Positions 1-13,383 of a DNA stretch of 64,000 bases are shown piece by piece. Below the pieces are notes generated by a model. It was given only the letters and a program-made list of their open reading frames with translations, had not been told where the DNA came from and did not search any database. The stretch comes from Theocolax elegans (lineage: Eukaryota > Arthropoda > Insecta > Hymenoptera > Cerocephalidae): assembly GCA_026168455.1 (NCBI GenBank), contig CM047425.1:39386118-39450117 (forward strand), in the 5' to 3' direction. Numbering within the stretch: position 1 is the stretch's first letter; every line of letters starts with the position of its first letter. Both the position numbers and the translations under genes were made by a program.

Positions 1-364
1 AAATTTTTTTTTGAGTTCTCTTGTAACTAATCATAAATAATTTATTAATTTTTATTACTTATCAGTACAAATAATGTATGTAATTTGAGGTTTCGCGCCT
101 GTGGTAGGGATGACTGTGTTGTCGATCTGATTAAGATTGATCGCATAGGTGTCTCTGGAAACGGGAGACGTGAGATTTCAAATTTTTTAGTATTAACCGT
201 CTGTGATATACATTGTTTACTTTATTTTAATATTTGACTGCCTTTTGCTTAATATGTGTGATTATGTGTTAATTTATTTTGTAATGTTCTTAAAGTATTT
301 ATTTAAATTTCAGTTTTTTGTGTTGATTGTTATTTTAATCATTGTTTTCAATTATAGAGCAACG
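1..364. other. AT-rich flank, no gene seen
   Basis: No ORF or family motif could be supported here. The sequence is AT-rich apart from a short stretch near 90-170. The Penelope-like terminal repeat described next begins close to 365. Confidence 0.4.
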
Positions 365-575
365 CATCAGAGATGTTGTTAATGTTGTATACCTCTATAT
401 CGACGAAATAGTAAGTAACTTAGATCTAAATATGTAAAAATTGTGTTAAAAAGATGTTGTAAATTGAAATAATTTTTTAATAAAAAAAGGTATAGCCTGA
501 TGATGGAGGATATCCATCGAAACGTCGCCAAATAAATAAATATGGCTTGTTCATCAATATCGAGGAAAACCTAAA
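365..575 (+). repeat. Penelope-like terminal repeat, hammerhead-like core
   Basis: This stretch matches, in the opposite orientation, the sequence at 47219-47352. The shared part contains CTGATGA, a short inverted repeat (GATGGA...TCCATC) and GAAACGTCG. That order resembles the hammerhead ribozyme core found in the terminal repeats of Penelope-like elements. This copy carries about 80 extra bases near 410-490 and lacks three bases after CTGATGA. It ends directly against the hAT coding relic. The hammerhead reading is inference: stem II fits only with one unpaired base before it. The repeat itself is directly visible from the two copies. Confidence 0.55.
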
Positions 576-1027
576 CTACTCCTAAAAGAGATTATTGTTG
601 AATTACATAAATTTGGAATCACGAAAGATGCGATTTACAGTGTCACAACTGATAACGCAAAAAATATGTTGAAAACAGTAAAGTTGTTAAGCGAAGACGT
701 TAATAATATATTACTTTTAAGCGATGAAAATGATAAACGATTGTGAAAGTGACAATGACAGTTATTATACTTAAACGTTCGATAATATTTCCTCTAGTTT
801 TTCAAGTGAAGGTGTGTTTGGACAGAGGTGTGCAGCTCACACATTGCAATTAGCAATTGATGACGCTTTGAAGAAAGAAGAGATGGACAATTTATTGGAT
901 AGGGCAAGAAAACTTGCAAAGAAACTTCGAACGCCTACGAATTCGAGTATTTTAGCTGTGATGGGAAAAAACAAACCCGTTCTCGATTGCAAAACTCGTT
1001 GGCACTCAATGTACGATATGATCTTAA
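576..1027 (+). pseudogene. hAT transposase, 5' (middle-domain) half
   Basis: hAT-superfamily transposase relic, a nuclear DNA-cutting enzyme of cut-and-paste transposons. The reading begins LLKEIIVELHKFGI and passes SVTTDNAKNM, a hAT catalytic-domain motif around the first catalytic Asp. After a frameshift and one stop near 745-775 it continues with RCAAHTLQLA and LDCKTRWHSMYDMI, also hAT hallmarks. The frame is cut at 1027 in a TTAA. The remainder resumes in the same frame and on the same strand after the second TTAA at 18419-18422, 17.4 kb away (see 18423-19269). The N-terminal BED finger region is absent, and a Penelope-like repeat abuts the left side. Confidence 0.85.
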
Positions 1028-1075
1028 GGAGGTGCCATAGTGAAAAACTATCGACGAAGCGTCGGTAATGTAGTA

Positions 1076-1165
1076 AGCTGTAATGTACTAGTAGCGCCAT
1101 CATCCGTTGAAAATTATATTAATTTATAACCTCACAGTAGATGGCGCCAATAGTACATTCCAGCT
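1076..1165. repeat. short fold-back repeat, about 90 bp
   Basis: The left arm around 1076-1102 (AGCTGTAATGTACTAGTAGC...) pairs with the right arm around 1137-1165 (...AATAGTACATTCCAGCT). Both contain GCGCCATC or its complement. The loop between them is AT-rich. It looks like a tiny MITE or a subterminal hairpin of the 17.4-kb block. Confidence 0.6.
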
Positions 1166-1199
1166 ATCATATTCATTCACAAATAACCTTTGTAGATTG

Positions 1200-4100
1200 C
1201 ATTATTTAACATAAAATATGCAGACGATGCAGGAATATTTTATCACAATTTTTACAATAAACTTTTTGACAACAATTGCTATCCACTTTCCATGCAATCG
1301 TTTTCTGCATTTTGATATGCAGACGATGCAGGAATTATACAACTTAATTTTTACAAACATAATTTGACATTTATTACTACATTTTCCAAGCAATCGTTTT
1401 CTGCAATTTTAACCGCAGACGATGCAGGAATTTTGAAACCTAAAATTATTACAATAATCAATTATACAACTATTGCTATACATAATTCTATGCGATCGTT
1501 TTCTGCATTTTGTTAGGCAGACGATGCACGAATTGTTACCATAAAATTATACAATGATCATTTTGACAACTACTGTTATACATTTTCCATGCAATCGTTT
1601 TCTGCATTTTGATACGCAGATGATGCAGGAATTTTGAAACCAAAATTATTACAATAATCAATTTAACAACTACTGCTATACATAATTCTATGCCATCGTT
1701 TTCTGCATTTTGTTAGACAGACGATGCACGAATTGTTACCATAAAATTATACAATGATCATTTTGACAACTACTGTTATACATTTTCCATGCAATCGTTT
1801 TCTGCATTTTTATCCGCAGACGATGCAGGAATTTTGAAACCAAAAATTATTACAATAATCAATTATACAACTATTGGTATACATAATACTATGCGATCGT
1901 TTTCTGCATTTTGTTAGGCAGACGATGCACGAATTGTTACCATAAAATTATACAATGATCATTTTGACAACTACTGTTATACATTTTCCATGCAATCGTT
2001 TTCTGCATTTTGATACGCAGATGATGCAGGAATTTTGAAACCAAAATTATTACAATAATCAATTTAACAACTACTGCTATACATAATTCTATGCCATCGT
2101 TTTCTGCATTTTGTTAGACAGACGATGCACGAATTGTTACCATAAAATTATACAATGATCATTTTGACAACTACTGTTATACATTTTCCATGCAATCGTT
2201 TTCTGCATTTTTATCCGCAGACGATGCAGGAATTTTGAAACCAAAATTATTACAATAATCAATTATACAACTATTGGTATACATAATACTATGCGATCGT
2301 TTTCTGCATTTTGTTAGGCAGACGATGCACGAATTGTTACCATAAAATTATACAATAATCATTTTGACAACTACTGTTATACATTTTCCATGCAATCGTT
2401 TTCTGCATTTTTATCCGCAGACGATGCAGGAATTTTGAAACCAAAATTATTACAATAATCAATTATACAACTATTGCTATACATAATTCTATGCGATCGT
2501 TTTCTGCATTTTGTTAGGCAGACGATGCACGAATTGTTACCATAAAATTATACAATGATCATTTTGACAACTACTGTTATACATTTTCCATGCAATCGTT
2601 TTCTGCATTTTGATACGCAGACGATGCAGGAATTTTGAAACCAAAATTATTACAATAATCAATTTAACAACTATTGCTATACATAATTCTATGCGATCGT
2701 TTTCTGCATTTTGTTAGACAGACGATGCACGAATTGTTACCATAAAATTATACAATGATCATTTTGACAACTACTGTTATACATTTTCCATGCAATCGTT
2801 TTCTGCAATTTTAACCGCAGACGATGCAGGAATTTTGAAACCAAAATTATTACAATAATCAATTATACAACTATTGGTATACATAATACTATGCGATCGT
2901 TTTCTGCATTTTGTTAGGCAGACGATGCACGAATTGTTACCATAAAATTATACAATGATCATTTTGACAACTACTGTTATACATTTTCCATGCAATCGTT
3001 TTCTGCATTTTGATACGCAGATGATGCAGGAATTTTGAAACCAAAATTATTACAATAATCAATTTAACAACTACTGCTATACATAATTCTATGCCATCGT
3101 TTTCTGCATTTTGTTAGACAGACGATGCACGAATTGTTACCATAAAATTATACAATGATCATTTTGACAACTACTGTTATACATTTTCCATGCAATCGTT
3201 TTCTGCATTTTTATCCGCAGACGATGCAGGAATTTTGAAACCAAAATTATTACAATAATCAATTATACAACTATTGGTATACATAATACTATGCGATCGT
3301 TTTCTGCATTTTGTTAGGCAGACGATGCACGAATTGTTACCAAAAATTATACAATAATCATTTTGACAACTACTGTTATACATTTTCCATGCAATCGTTT
3401 TCTGCTTTTTATCCGCAGACGATGCAGGAATTTTGAAACAAAAATTATTACAATAATCAATTTAACAACTACTGCTATACATAATTCTATGCCATCGTTT
3501 TCTGCATTTTGTTAGACAGACGATGCACGAATTGTTACCATAAAATTATACAATGATCATTTTGACAACTACTGTTATACATTTTCCATGCAATCGTTTT
3601 CTGCATTTTTATCCGCAGACGATGCAGGAATTTTGAAACCAAAATTATTACAATAATCAATTATACAACTATTGGTATACATAATACTATGCGATCGTTT
3701 TCTGCATTTTGTTAGGCAGACGATGCACGAATTGTTACCAAAAATTATACAATAATCATTTTGACAACTACTGTTATACATTTTCCATGCAATCGTTTTC
3801 TGCTTTTTTATCCGCAGACGATGCAGGAATTTGAAACAAAAAATTATTACAATAATCAATTATACAACTATTGATATACATAATTCTATGCGATCGTTTT
3901 CTGCATTTTGTTAGGCAGACGATGCATGAATTGTTACCATAAAATTATACAATAATCATTTTGACAACTATTGCTATACTTTTTCCTTGCAATCGTTTTC
4001 TGCATTTTGATACGCAGTCGATGCAGGAATTTTGAAACCAAAATTATTATAATAATCAATTTAACAACTATTGCTATATATTTTCACGAATTGTTACCAT

Positions 4101-4853
4101 AAAATTATACAATGATCATTTTGACAACTACTGTTATACATTTTCCATGCAATCGTTTTCTGCATTTTGATACGCAGATGATGCAGGAATTTTGAAACCA
4201 AAATTATTACAATAATCAATTTAACAACTACTGCTATACATAATTCTATGCCATCGTTTTCTGCATTTTGTTAGACAGACGATGCACGAATTGTTACCAT
4301 AAAATTATACAATGATCATTTTGACAACTACTGTTATACATTTTCCATGCAATCGTTTTCTGCATTTTTATCCGCAGACGATGCAGGAATTTTGAAACCA
4401 AAAATTATTACAATAATCAATTATACAACTATTGGTATACATAATACTATGCGATCGTTTTCTGCATTTTGTTAGGCAGACGATGCACGAATTGTTACCA
4501 AAAAATTATACAATAATCATTTTGACAACTACTGTTATACATTTTCCATGCAATCGTTTTCTGCTTTTTTATCCGCAGACGATGCAGGAATTTTGAAACA
4601 AAAAATTATTACAATAATCAATTATACAACTATTGATATACATAATTCTATGCGATCGTTTTCTGCATTTTGTTAGGCAGACGATGCATGAATTGTTACC
4701 ATAAAATTATACAATAATCATTTTGACAACTATTGCTATACTTTTTCCTTGCAATCGTTTTCTGCATTTTGATACGCAGTCGATGCAGGAATTTTGAAAC
4801 CAAAATTATTATAATAATCAATTTAACAACTATTGCTATATATTTTTTGTTAG
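1200..4853. repeat. satellite array A, ~100-bp monomer in 200/400-bp units
   Basis: About 36 head-to-tail copies of a roughly 100-bp AT-rich monomer. Two alternating types are visible. One has GATGCACGAATTGTTACC, the other GATGCAGGAATTTTGAAAC, giving a dimer of about 200 bp. Alternation of GTTAGGCAG with GTTAGACAG, and of GATACGCAG with ATCCGCAG, gives a higher-order period near 400 bp. Every monomer carries CAATCGTTTTCTGCA followed by CGCAGACGATGCA, an imperfect inverted repeat able to form a small hairpin. A rarer variant block (3312-4083) recurs at about 4083-4848, so the right end was itself duplicated. The ORFs crossing the array are repeat translations, not genes. Confidence 0.92.
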
Positions 4854-4861
4854 TACAACGT

Positions 4862-6014
4862 ACCCCTGGTAGAAAATAAAGCATCAGTTATGGTCGGCTC
4901 GTCAACTATTGACCATTTCAGGGTGGTCAGAAGATTAGACCAGAGTTTGACCATAGGTTGACCAGAATACGGACTACGCTCTTTAAATTTATAACCTGAA
5001 AGGTTGCCTTAATATTTTGTCATTAAACTAAATTTTAGCATTTTTGACTTTTTACGCGATTACAGCAATAAAAATTAAACTATTTAAACTAACAAGGAAA
5101 CTATTTGCTGATAATCTTCAAATCTCTTATATAAGAGTTCGTATACAAAAATATCAGTTCATTACCATATGCAGCTATTCAGCGATGAAGCTCAAATCTC
5201 TTATATTAGTGTTCGTATGCATAAATATCAATTCATTACTGCTTATATGCTATTCATCGATGAAGCTTAAATGACTTTTACTGTTGTTCGCAGGCAAAAA
5301 TTTCATTTTTAGGGAAACTGTACTTTGAACATGAGCATACACTTAAAATTTATTCGATAAAGTTCAAATGATTTATTCTGGTATTCGTACACAAGAACAG
5401 GATTTCTGAAAAAAAATTTTTTTCAATTGTGACACTTTATTTCTACAATTTTTCAAAATGGTTTATTTCATCTATTTTTTTAACAAACTGTAAATATTAA
5501 AAAAAATTTATTTGTTAAAGTTGTTTTTTTAATTGAAAAAAGTGCTTATTTAGATCAATTAAGATTTAATTACTACATCCATATATGTTTCATATATACT
5601 TAAATACCTTCATATTTTGTTTATTTAGTTAAAAACAATGTATTTGGAAGTTAATGTAAGATATGCATTAATTTATAGTATTTAAATTTTAACTTTAATG
5701 ACTTTTTTGTAATCTTTCATTGTAAAATAAATGTGAAACGCTATTTTTAAAAAGAATAACATTTTTTCTTATTTAGTTGAACAATTAATCAGACAAAACT
5801 AAGTATAACTTATTTATATTCATTTATTATTTATATTCATATGATTATATGTCTAACCTCAAAATCATTCATTATACGCGTACGGTAAACTTATGGTGAA
5901 ATTCCGTCGGGTGTAAGCGGGGTTTTTCACCAGAAACTACTCTATTTTCTGACCACTGATCATAAAATTGACAGACATTATGGTCATACGTATGCTCAAA
6001 TTTCTACCAGGGGT
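4862..6014. mobile_element. 1.15-kb inverted-repeat DNA transposon in satellite A
   Basis: The ends are inverted copies of ACCCCTGGTAGAAA. Satellite A sequence lies immediately left (to 4853) and resumes right (TTTTGAC..., 6011-6100), so the element inserted into the array. Both subterminal regions are rich in TGACCA/TGGTCA, as expected of transposase-binding repeats. The interior at about 5110-5400 has about four degenerate repeats of roughly 90 bp. No transposase ORF is visible, so it is non-autonomous. The target-site duplication is unclear. Confidence 0.65.
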
Positions 6015-9000
6015 TTTTGACTGTATTACTACACTTTTTATGCATTCGTTTTCTGCATCTGATATGCTGTTCAATGCAATCATTCTATAAATTACCTTAT
6101 TTTACCCAAATCTACTTAATAAAAATTTATGTTGGCATCGTAGCTAAGCGCTAGCTGGTGTTGACATGGGCATCGCAAACAGTAGTTAGATGCAGGACTA
6201 GTTGACTAGTAGACAGCAGATAAATAAAGGATCCATTGTCATCGCAGTCTGCATTTAGTGGAAGATTCTATGAATGTTGTACTAAACTTCAATCCTAATC
6301 CGACCATTGACAGGGATGTACAAATGCACTTAGACATTAACCTGGAAGTACCTAAAAAGTTTTTTTACATGAACTAATCATTCACATATATAAAAGGAAA
6401 CCGATGCAATAATTGAAGAGTAAGAATAGTAACCTAATCTACAAACGCAACTCTCATAATTACGGTCAATCGGTTAATTTTTCACTCACAAGATAGTCCT
6501 ACATCCTTCACACATAATTTGATTGTACTTCTTTAGGTAGAGAATAAGATCTGCATAATGGTTTGGCGTTGGGTATTATTTCTAAAGACAATAATATGTA
6601 TGCAATCAAACATAACCTTTATTACGTGTATGCAAGGAGTACCTGAAATTTCTCGTATATGGACTGCTTAATTACTAATATAAACAAAAGCCGTTGCATT
6701 AATTGAAGTACTTTGGTTTGGTAGATGATTAGTGGACGTAAATATGGACAGTAACCAACTCACAGGTAAAGATCCTATGGCTACTGTAACCAGCAGTTAG
6801 ATGGAGATTCCATTGCTATTATAGACAGCTGTTCGAGGTCCAATTGGCAATTGTATTCAGCATTAGCCAGAGGATACAATGACATCATAGGTCTACTGTT
6901 AGTTCGAGAATTTCAATCCGGATCCGACTACTGACAGGGATGTACAAATGCACTTTGACGCCAACCTGGTAGTACCTAAAAAGTTTTTTACATGAACTAA
7001 ACATTCATACAAATAAAAGATGATTAATGCAATAATTGAAGAGAAACACAGCAACCTAACCTATAAACACAACTCTCATAAATACGGTCAATCAGTTAAT
7101 TTCTCACCTACAAGATAGCCCGACATCCATCACACATGATTTGTTTGCAGTTCCTTGGGTATCAAACATAACCTTTAAGTCGGACGCCATCAAACACTGG
7201 ATGGCTGGGTATTTATCTTATACAAGAGTAAATGTATGAACTCGGCAACATTGATGTAGTCAGAAAAATCAACATCCAGTATTTCGAAATTTTCACCATA
7301 TACCACAATGCTCACGAAAAAACACAACAATGTTTACAAGCCGTTTTGTTACCCAGCTGAAACAGTCCCGAGCGACGTGACCCTCACTAGTATCGACGCG
7401 GGAAGCACAACTGCGCATGCGCGCACGGACTCTAGTCGAACGAGAGACCGACGCAACCCGTTCTATCGACACTCGCGACTTGATAAAAGGCCGTGATTTC
7501 TTATTAATTTTTACTAATTTGTATAGCATCTGCTAATGCATAGCAATCTACTACATAACTATCACAATTAATTAAAAACTATTATTATCAAATAATTTAA
7601 ATAATACGAGACATTTTTTAAATTATGCGATATTCAACCTCACATAACGACAAATATAGCCTACGCGGCCGGCTAACTCGATGACTCGACGCGCGAGCCG
7701 GCCGCCTAGGCCTCCGACTGACAATTTTTCACTCCTTTAAACGACCTTGATTTTTGTTTGTCATTTTACGAATATATCTAAAGTTTATAGATATGTAGTT
7801 ATGTACAAACAATAACCAGGTATAATTATTACTTTCTTTAAATAAACAATATAAATATTAATTGTAATTTTTCACTCATTGTAACGGCTTTTGATTATTC
7901 ATTTACTTCATCCATATATGTTTCATATATACTTAAATACCTTCATATTTTGTTTATTTAGTTACAAACAATGTATTTGGAAGTAAATGTAAGATATGCA
8001 CTAATTTATAGTATTTAAATTTTAACTTTAATGACTTTTTTGTAATCTTTCATTGTAAAATAAATGTGAAACGCTATTTTTAAAAAGAATAACATTTTTT
8101 CTTATTTAGTTGAACAATTAATCAGACAAAACTAAGTATAACTTATTTATTCATTTATTATTTATATTCATATGATTATATGTCTAACCTCAAAATCATT
8201 CATTATACGCGTACGGTAAACTTATGGTGAAATTCCGTCGGGTGTAAGCGGGGTTTTTCACCAGAAACTACTCTATTTTCTGACCACTGATCATAAAATT
8301 GACAGACATTATGGTCAAACGTATGCTCAAATTTCTACCAGGGGTTTTTGACTGTATTACTACACTTTTTATGCATTCGTTTTCTGCATCTGATATGCTG
8401 TTCAATGCAATCATTCTATGAATTACCTTATTTTACCCAAATCTACTTAATAAAAATTTATGTTGGCATCGTAGCTAAGCGCTAGCTGGTGTTGACATGG
8501 GCATCGCAAACAGTAGTTAGATGCAGGACTAGTTGACTAGTAGACAGCAGATAAATAAAGGATCCATTGTCATCGCAGTCTGCATTTAGTGGAAGATTCT
8601 ATGAATGTTGTACTAAACTTCAATCCTAATCCGACCATTGACAGGGATGTACAAATGCACTTTGACGCCAACCTGGTAGTACCTAAAAAGTTTTTTACAT
8701 GAACTAAACATTCATACAAATAAAAGATGATAATGCAATAATTGAAGAGAAAACAGCAACCTAACCTATAAACACAACTCTCATAAATACGGTCAATCAG
8801 TTAATTTCTCACCTACAAGATAGCCCGACATCCATCACACATGATTTGTTTGCAGTTCCTTGGGTATCAAACATAACCTTTAAGTCGGACGCCATCAAAC
8901 ACTGGATGGCTGGGTATTTATCTTATACAAGAGTAATTGTATGAACTCGGCAACATTGATGTAGTCAGAAAAATCAACATCCAGTATTTCGAAATTTTCA

Positions 9001-9605
9001 CCATATACCACAATGCTCACGAAAAAACACAACAATGTTTACAAGCCGTTTTGTTATCCAGCTGAAACGGTCCCGAGCGACGTGAACCTCACTAGTATCG
9101 ACGCGGGAAGCACAACTGCGCATGCGCGCACGGACTCTAGTCGAACGGAGACCGACGCAACCCGTTCTATCGACACTCGCGACTTGATAAAAGGCCGTGA
9201 TTTCTTATTAATTTTTACTAATTTGTATAGCATCTGTAATGCATAGCAATCTACTACATAACTATCACAATTAATTAAAAACTATTATTATCAAATAATT
9301 TAAATAATACGAGACATTTTTTAAATTATGCGATATTCAACCTCACATAACGACGAATATAGCCTACGCGGCCGGCTAACTCGATGACTCGACGCGCGAG
9401 CCGGCCGCCTAGGCCTCCGACTGACAATTTTTCACTCCTTTAAACGACCTTGATTTTTGTTTGTCATTTTACGAATATATCTAAAGTTTATAGATATGTA
9501 GTTATGTACAAACAATAACCAGGTATAATTATTACTTTCTTTAAATAAACAATATAAATATTAATTGTAATTTTTCACTCATTGTAACGGCTTTTGATTA
9601 TTCAT
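5577..9605 (+). repeat. tandem segmental duplication, second copy 0.6 kb shorter
   Basis: The stretch from about 5577 to 7907 is repeated directly at 7908-9605, near-identical over most of its length. The duplicated unit starts inside the ACCCCTGGTAGAAA transposon and ends in satellite B. Copy 2 lacks about 625 bp. The missing part lies between two internal direct repeats containing GACAGGGATGTACAAATGCA (about 6308 and 6933), and copy 2 keeps a single one of them. This is the footprint of recombination between them. No gene is supported within either copy. Confidence 0.85.
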
Positions 9606-11768
9606 TTACTTCTCCATTTTAACAAATATATATTTAATCTATATATATCTTGTTTTGAATTAATGAGATAACCAAGTATATTTATAATTTTTTGTATTAA
9701 ATAAACAACATAAATATTATTGTCATTTTTCGCTTTATGAATAAATAAATATAATTTTTAATAAATAATATTTATCAGTAAATAATAAATATAAATAATA
9801 TTTGTAATTTGTCAATTTATAGAAAAACCCATTGCTACTTTGTTTATTCAATCGAGAGATATTTTAAATCAAGTTAATCCCCCCAGAAAAATGATTTCTA
9901 GCCTTACACACCGTCGAATATAGCCTACGCGGCCGGCTAACTCGACGACTCGACGCGCGAGCCGGCCGCCTAGGCCTCCGACTGACAATTTTTCACTCCT
10001 TTAAACGACCTTGATTTTTGTTTGTCAATTTACGAGTTAATCTAAAGCCTATGAATGTGTGCTGATGCAGAAACAATAACGTATATAATTATTATATTTA
10101 TTAAATAAACAACATAAATATTATTGTCATTTTTCGCTTTATGAATAAATAAATATAATTTTTAATAAATAATATTTATCAGTAAATAATAATATAAATA
10201 ATATTTGTAATTTGTCAATTTATAGAAAAACCCATTGCTACTTTGTTTATTCAATCGAGAGATATTTTAAATCAAGTTAATTCCTCCCGAAAAATGATTT
10301 CTAGCCTCACACACCGACGAATATAGCCTACGCGGCCGGCTAACTCGATGACTCGACGCGCGAGCCGGCCGCCTAGGCCTCCGACTGACAATTTTTCACT
10401 CCTTTAAACGACCTTGATTTTTGTTTGTCATTTTACGAATATATCTAAAGTTTATAGATGTGTAGTTATGTACAAACAATAACCAGGTATAATTATTACT
10501 TTCTTTAAATAAACAATATAAATATTATTTGTAATTTTTCACTCATTGTAACGGCTTTTGATTATTCATTTACTTCTCATTTTAACAAATATATATTTAA
10601 TCTATATATATCTGTTTTGATTAATGAGATAACCAAGTATATTATAATTTTTTGTATTAAATAAACAACATAAATATTATTGTCATTTTTCGCTTTATGA
10701 ATAAATAAATATAATTTTTAATAAATAATATTTATCAGTAAATAATAAATATAAATAATATTTGTAATTTGTCAATTTATAGAAAAACCTATTGCTACTT
10801 TCTTTAGTCAATCGACAGATATTTTAAATCAAGTTAATCCCCCCAGAAAAATGATTTCTAGCCTTACACACCGTCGAATATAGCCTACGCGGCCGGCTAA
10901 CTCGACGACACGACGCGCGAGCCAGCCGCCTAGGTCTCCGGCTGTCAATTTTTCACTCCTTTGAACGTCCTTGATTTTTGTTTGTCAATTTACGAGTTAA
11001 TCTAAAGCCTATGAATGTGTGCTGATGCAGAAACAATTAACGTATATAATTATTATATTTATTAAATAAACAAGAGTAATATTATTTGTAATTTATTCGC
11101 ATTTTAAAACGGATTTAATAATTATTTTTTGTTTTCGATTTTAAAAATGTATCTAAAGCCTATAGATATATGGTTTTGTGTTAAACAATAACCAAGTAAT
11201 ATAATAATTTTTTTTATTAAATAAACAATCCAAAGATTTTTGTCATTTTTGCTTTTTGAAATGCCTTTATTTATTCGTTATTTTTTTGTTTCACATAATA
11301 TAATTACTTATTCAATTATGAATTTATAATATTTATCAGTAAATAATAAATATAAATAATATGTGAAATTTATCGATATAGACAAACCCATTGCTACTTT
11401 GTTTATTCAATCGAGAGATATTTTAAATCAAGTTAATTCCTCCCGAAAAATGATTTCTAGCCTCACACACCGACGAATATAGCCTACGCGGCCGGCTAAG
11501 TCAACGACTCGACGCGCGAGCCGGCCGCCTAGGCCCCCAGCAAACAATATGTGCTTATTAAACGTACTTGATTTTTGTTTTGTCAATTTTCGAGTTTATC
11601 TAAAGTTTATAGATGTGTAGTTTTGTACAAACAATAACCATGTACAATTTTAATTTATATTAAATAAACAATACAAATATTATTTGTAATTTTCCACTCA
11701 TTGAAACGGCTATTAATTATTTATTTTCTTCTTCATTTTAACAAATATATATTTAATCAATATATATA

Positions 11769-13383
11769 TGGGTGGTTCTCTGTGACATCGAAAATGAAAA
11801 AAATAAATATTGCTATAACTGTGGGAATATGTTTTAGAGGTATCCAGTAGTTCTCCTGAATTTTTTCAGATTTTTTCTGGGCCATTATTTTAAGTTACAG
11901 AGAGTCAAAGTTGACATTTTAGCACTTTTTTGCATTATATGCCCATTTTCATGAATTTTTAGCTCCCAGGGGATGCATTTTTCACTAAAAACATAAGTAT
12001 GACTTTTTTTGTCAAATTTTCCGAACTTTTCATTAAAAATACTTTTAAAGACATAAATGTATGCTGTCACACTCTTGTAAGCCATTTAAACCTTAAGTAG
12101 TGAAAATCAGCAATTCTGCTCCGGACTCTGGTAACCTAATACTGTCTAAAAGATGTCTTTTTATAGTCAGAATCTGCCTAAAAATTTCCAGAGTGGGTCT
12201 AAATCATTAAGATCACTTATGGTCAAAATATCCGGGAAAAGTGCCCGAAATATTAATAGAAATGTGTATTTGTTGCCTTATAACGATGAATCTAGTAGCA
12301 CGAAAGTATCTCCACTTGTTTCAGTATCCATCTAATCCCCTGTAAGCTGCTAAAAATACAAATATTATTATAAAATTATAAAAAATTATTTTTTAAACAT
12401 TTATAATGCTGGATTTTAAGTTTTACATCCCTTACAAGAATTATATTACTAATCTGAAGGATTACTCTAAAAGTATCAACATTATTATTATTATTATTCA
12501 GCAATACATTGTTTAGATTTCACAAACTTGTCACTGTCACGTTATCATATTATTCATTATAATTATATATCCGATTTATTTATATATCTTTTGTATTAAA
12601 TACTTATATTCAGTTATTGTAATAATGATGTTTATATATTTATAGTAATCCTTCAGATTAGTATTATAATTCTTGTAAGGGATGTAGAACTAAAAATTCA
12701 TCATTATAAATGTTTAAAAATTAATTTTTTACATTTGTATAATAATATTTGCATTTTTAGCAACTTACAGGGGATTAGATGGATACTGAAACAAGTGAAG
12801 ATACTTTTCTACCACTCCAAGGTAAGTGCACAAATTTTTTTGCAATGATCGTGCTAATAGATTCATCGTTATAAGGCAACAAATATACATTTCTATTAAT
12901 ATTTCGGGCACTTTTCCCGGATATTTTGACCATAAGTGATCTTAATGATTTAGACCCACTCTGGAAATTTTTAGGCAGTTTCTGACTATAAAAAGACATC
13001 TTTTAGACAGTATTAGGTTACCAGAGTCCGGAGCAGAATTGCTGATTTTCACTATTTAAGGTTTAAATGGCTTACAAGAGTGTGACAGCATACATTTATG
13101 TCTTTAAAAGTATTTTTAATGAAAAGTTCGGAAAATTTGACAAAAAAAGTCATACTTATGTTTTTAGTGAAAAATGCATCCCCTGGGAGCTAAAAATTCA
13201 TGAAAATGGGCATATAATGCAAAAAAGTGCTAAAATGTCAACTTTGACTCTCTGTAACTTAAAATAATGGTCCAGAAAAAAATCTGAAAAAATTCAGGAG
13301 AACTACTGGATACCTCTAAAACATATTCCCACAGTTATAGCAATATTTATTTTTTTCATCTTCGATGTCACAGAGAACCACCC
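11769..13383. mobile_element. 1.6-kb fold-back element, copy 1
   Basis: The termini are GGGTGGTTCTCTGTGACATC and its complement, flanked on both sides by AT dinucleotide runs from satellite B. The arms (about 11770-12350 and 12770-13383) are long inverted repeats, so the same short ORFs appear on opposite strands. In the right arm an acceptor-like TTTTTAGCAACTTACAG precedes a short open segment beginning ATGGATACTGAAAC, closed by AAGGTAAGTGC, a consensus 5' splice site. The left arm lost about 40 bp including that donor. This suggests the arms captured a first coding exon of a lost autonomous transposase, but I cannot assign the family. Confidence 0.75.

Noticed and set aside
3177..4884. Minus-strand ORFs of 62-94 codons in the satellite A array
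   Set aside because: They repeat with the satellite period, share the same peptide and have no independent coding signal.
7293..9246. ORFs on both strands in the GCGCATGCGC-containing stretch
   Set aside because: Overlapping opposite-strand readings of similar length in a duplicated non-coding segment, without any domain.
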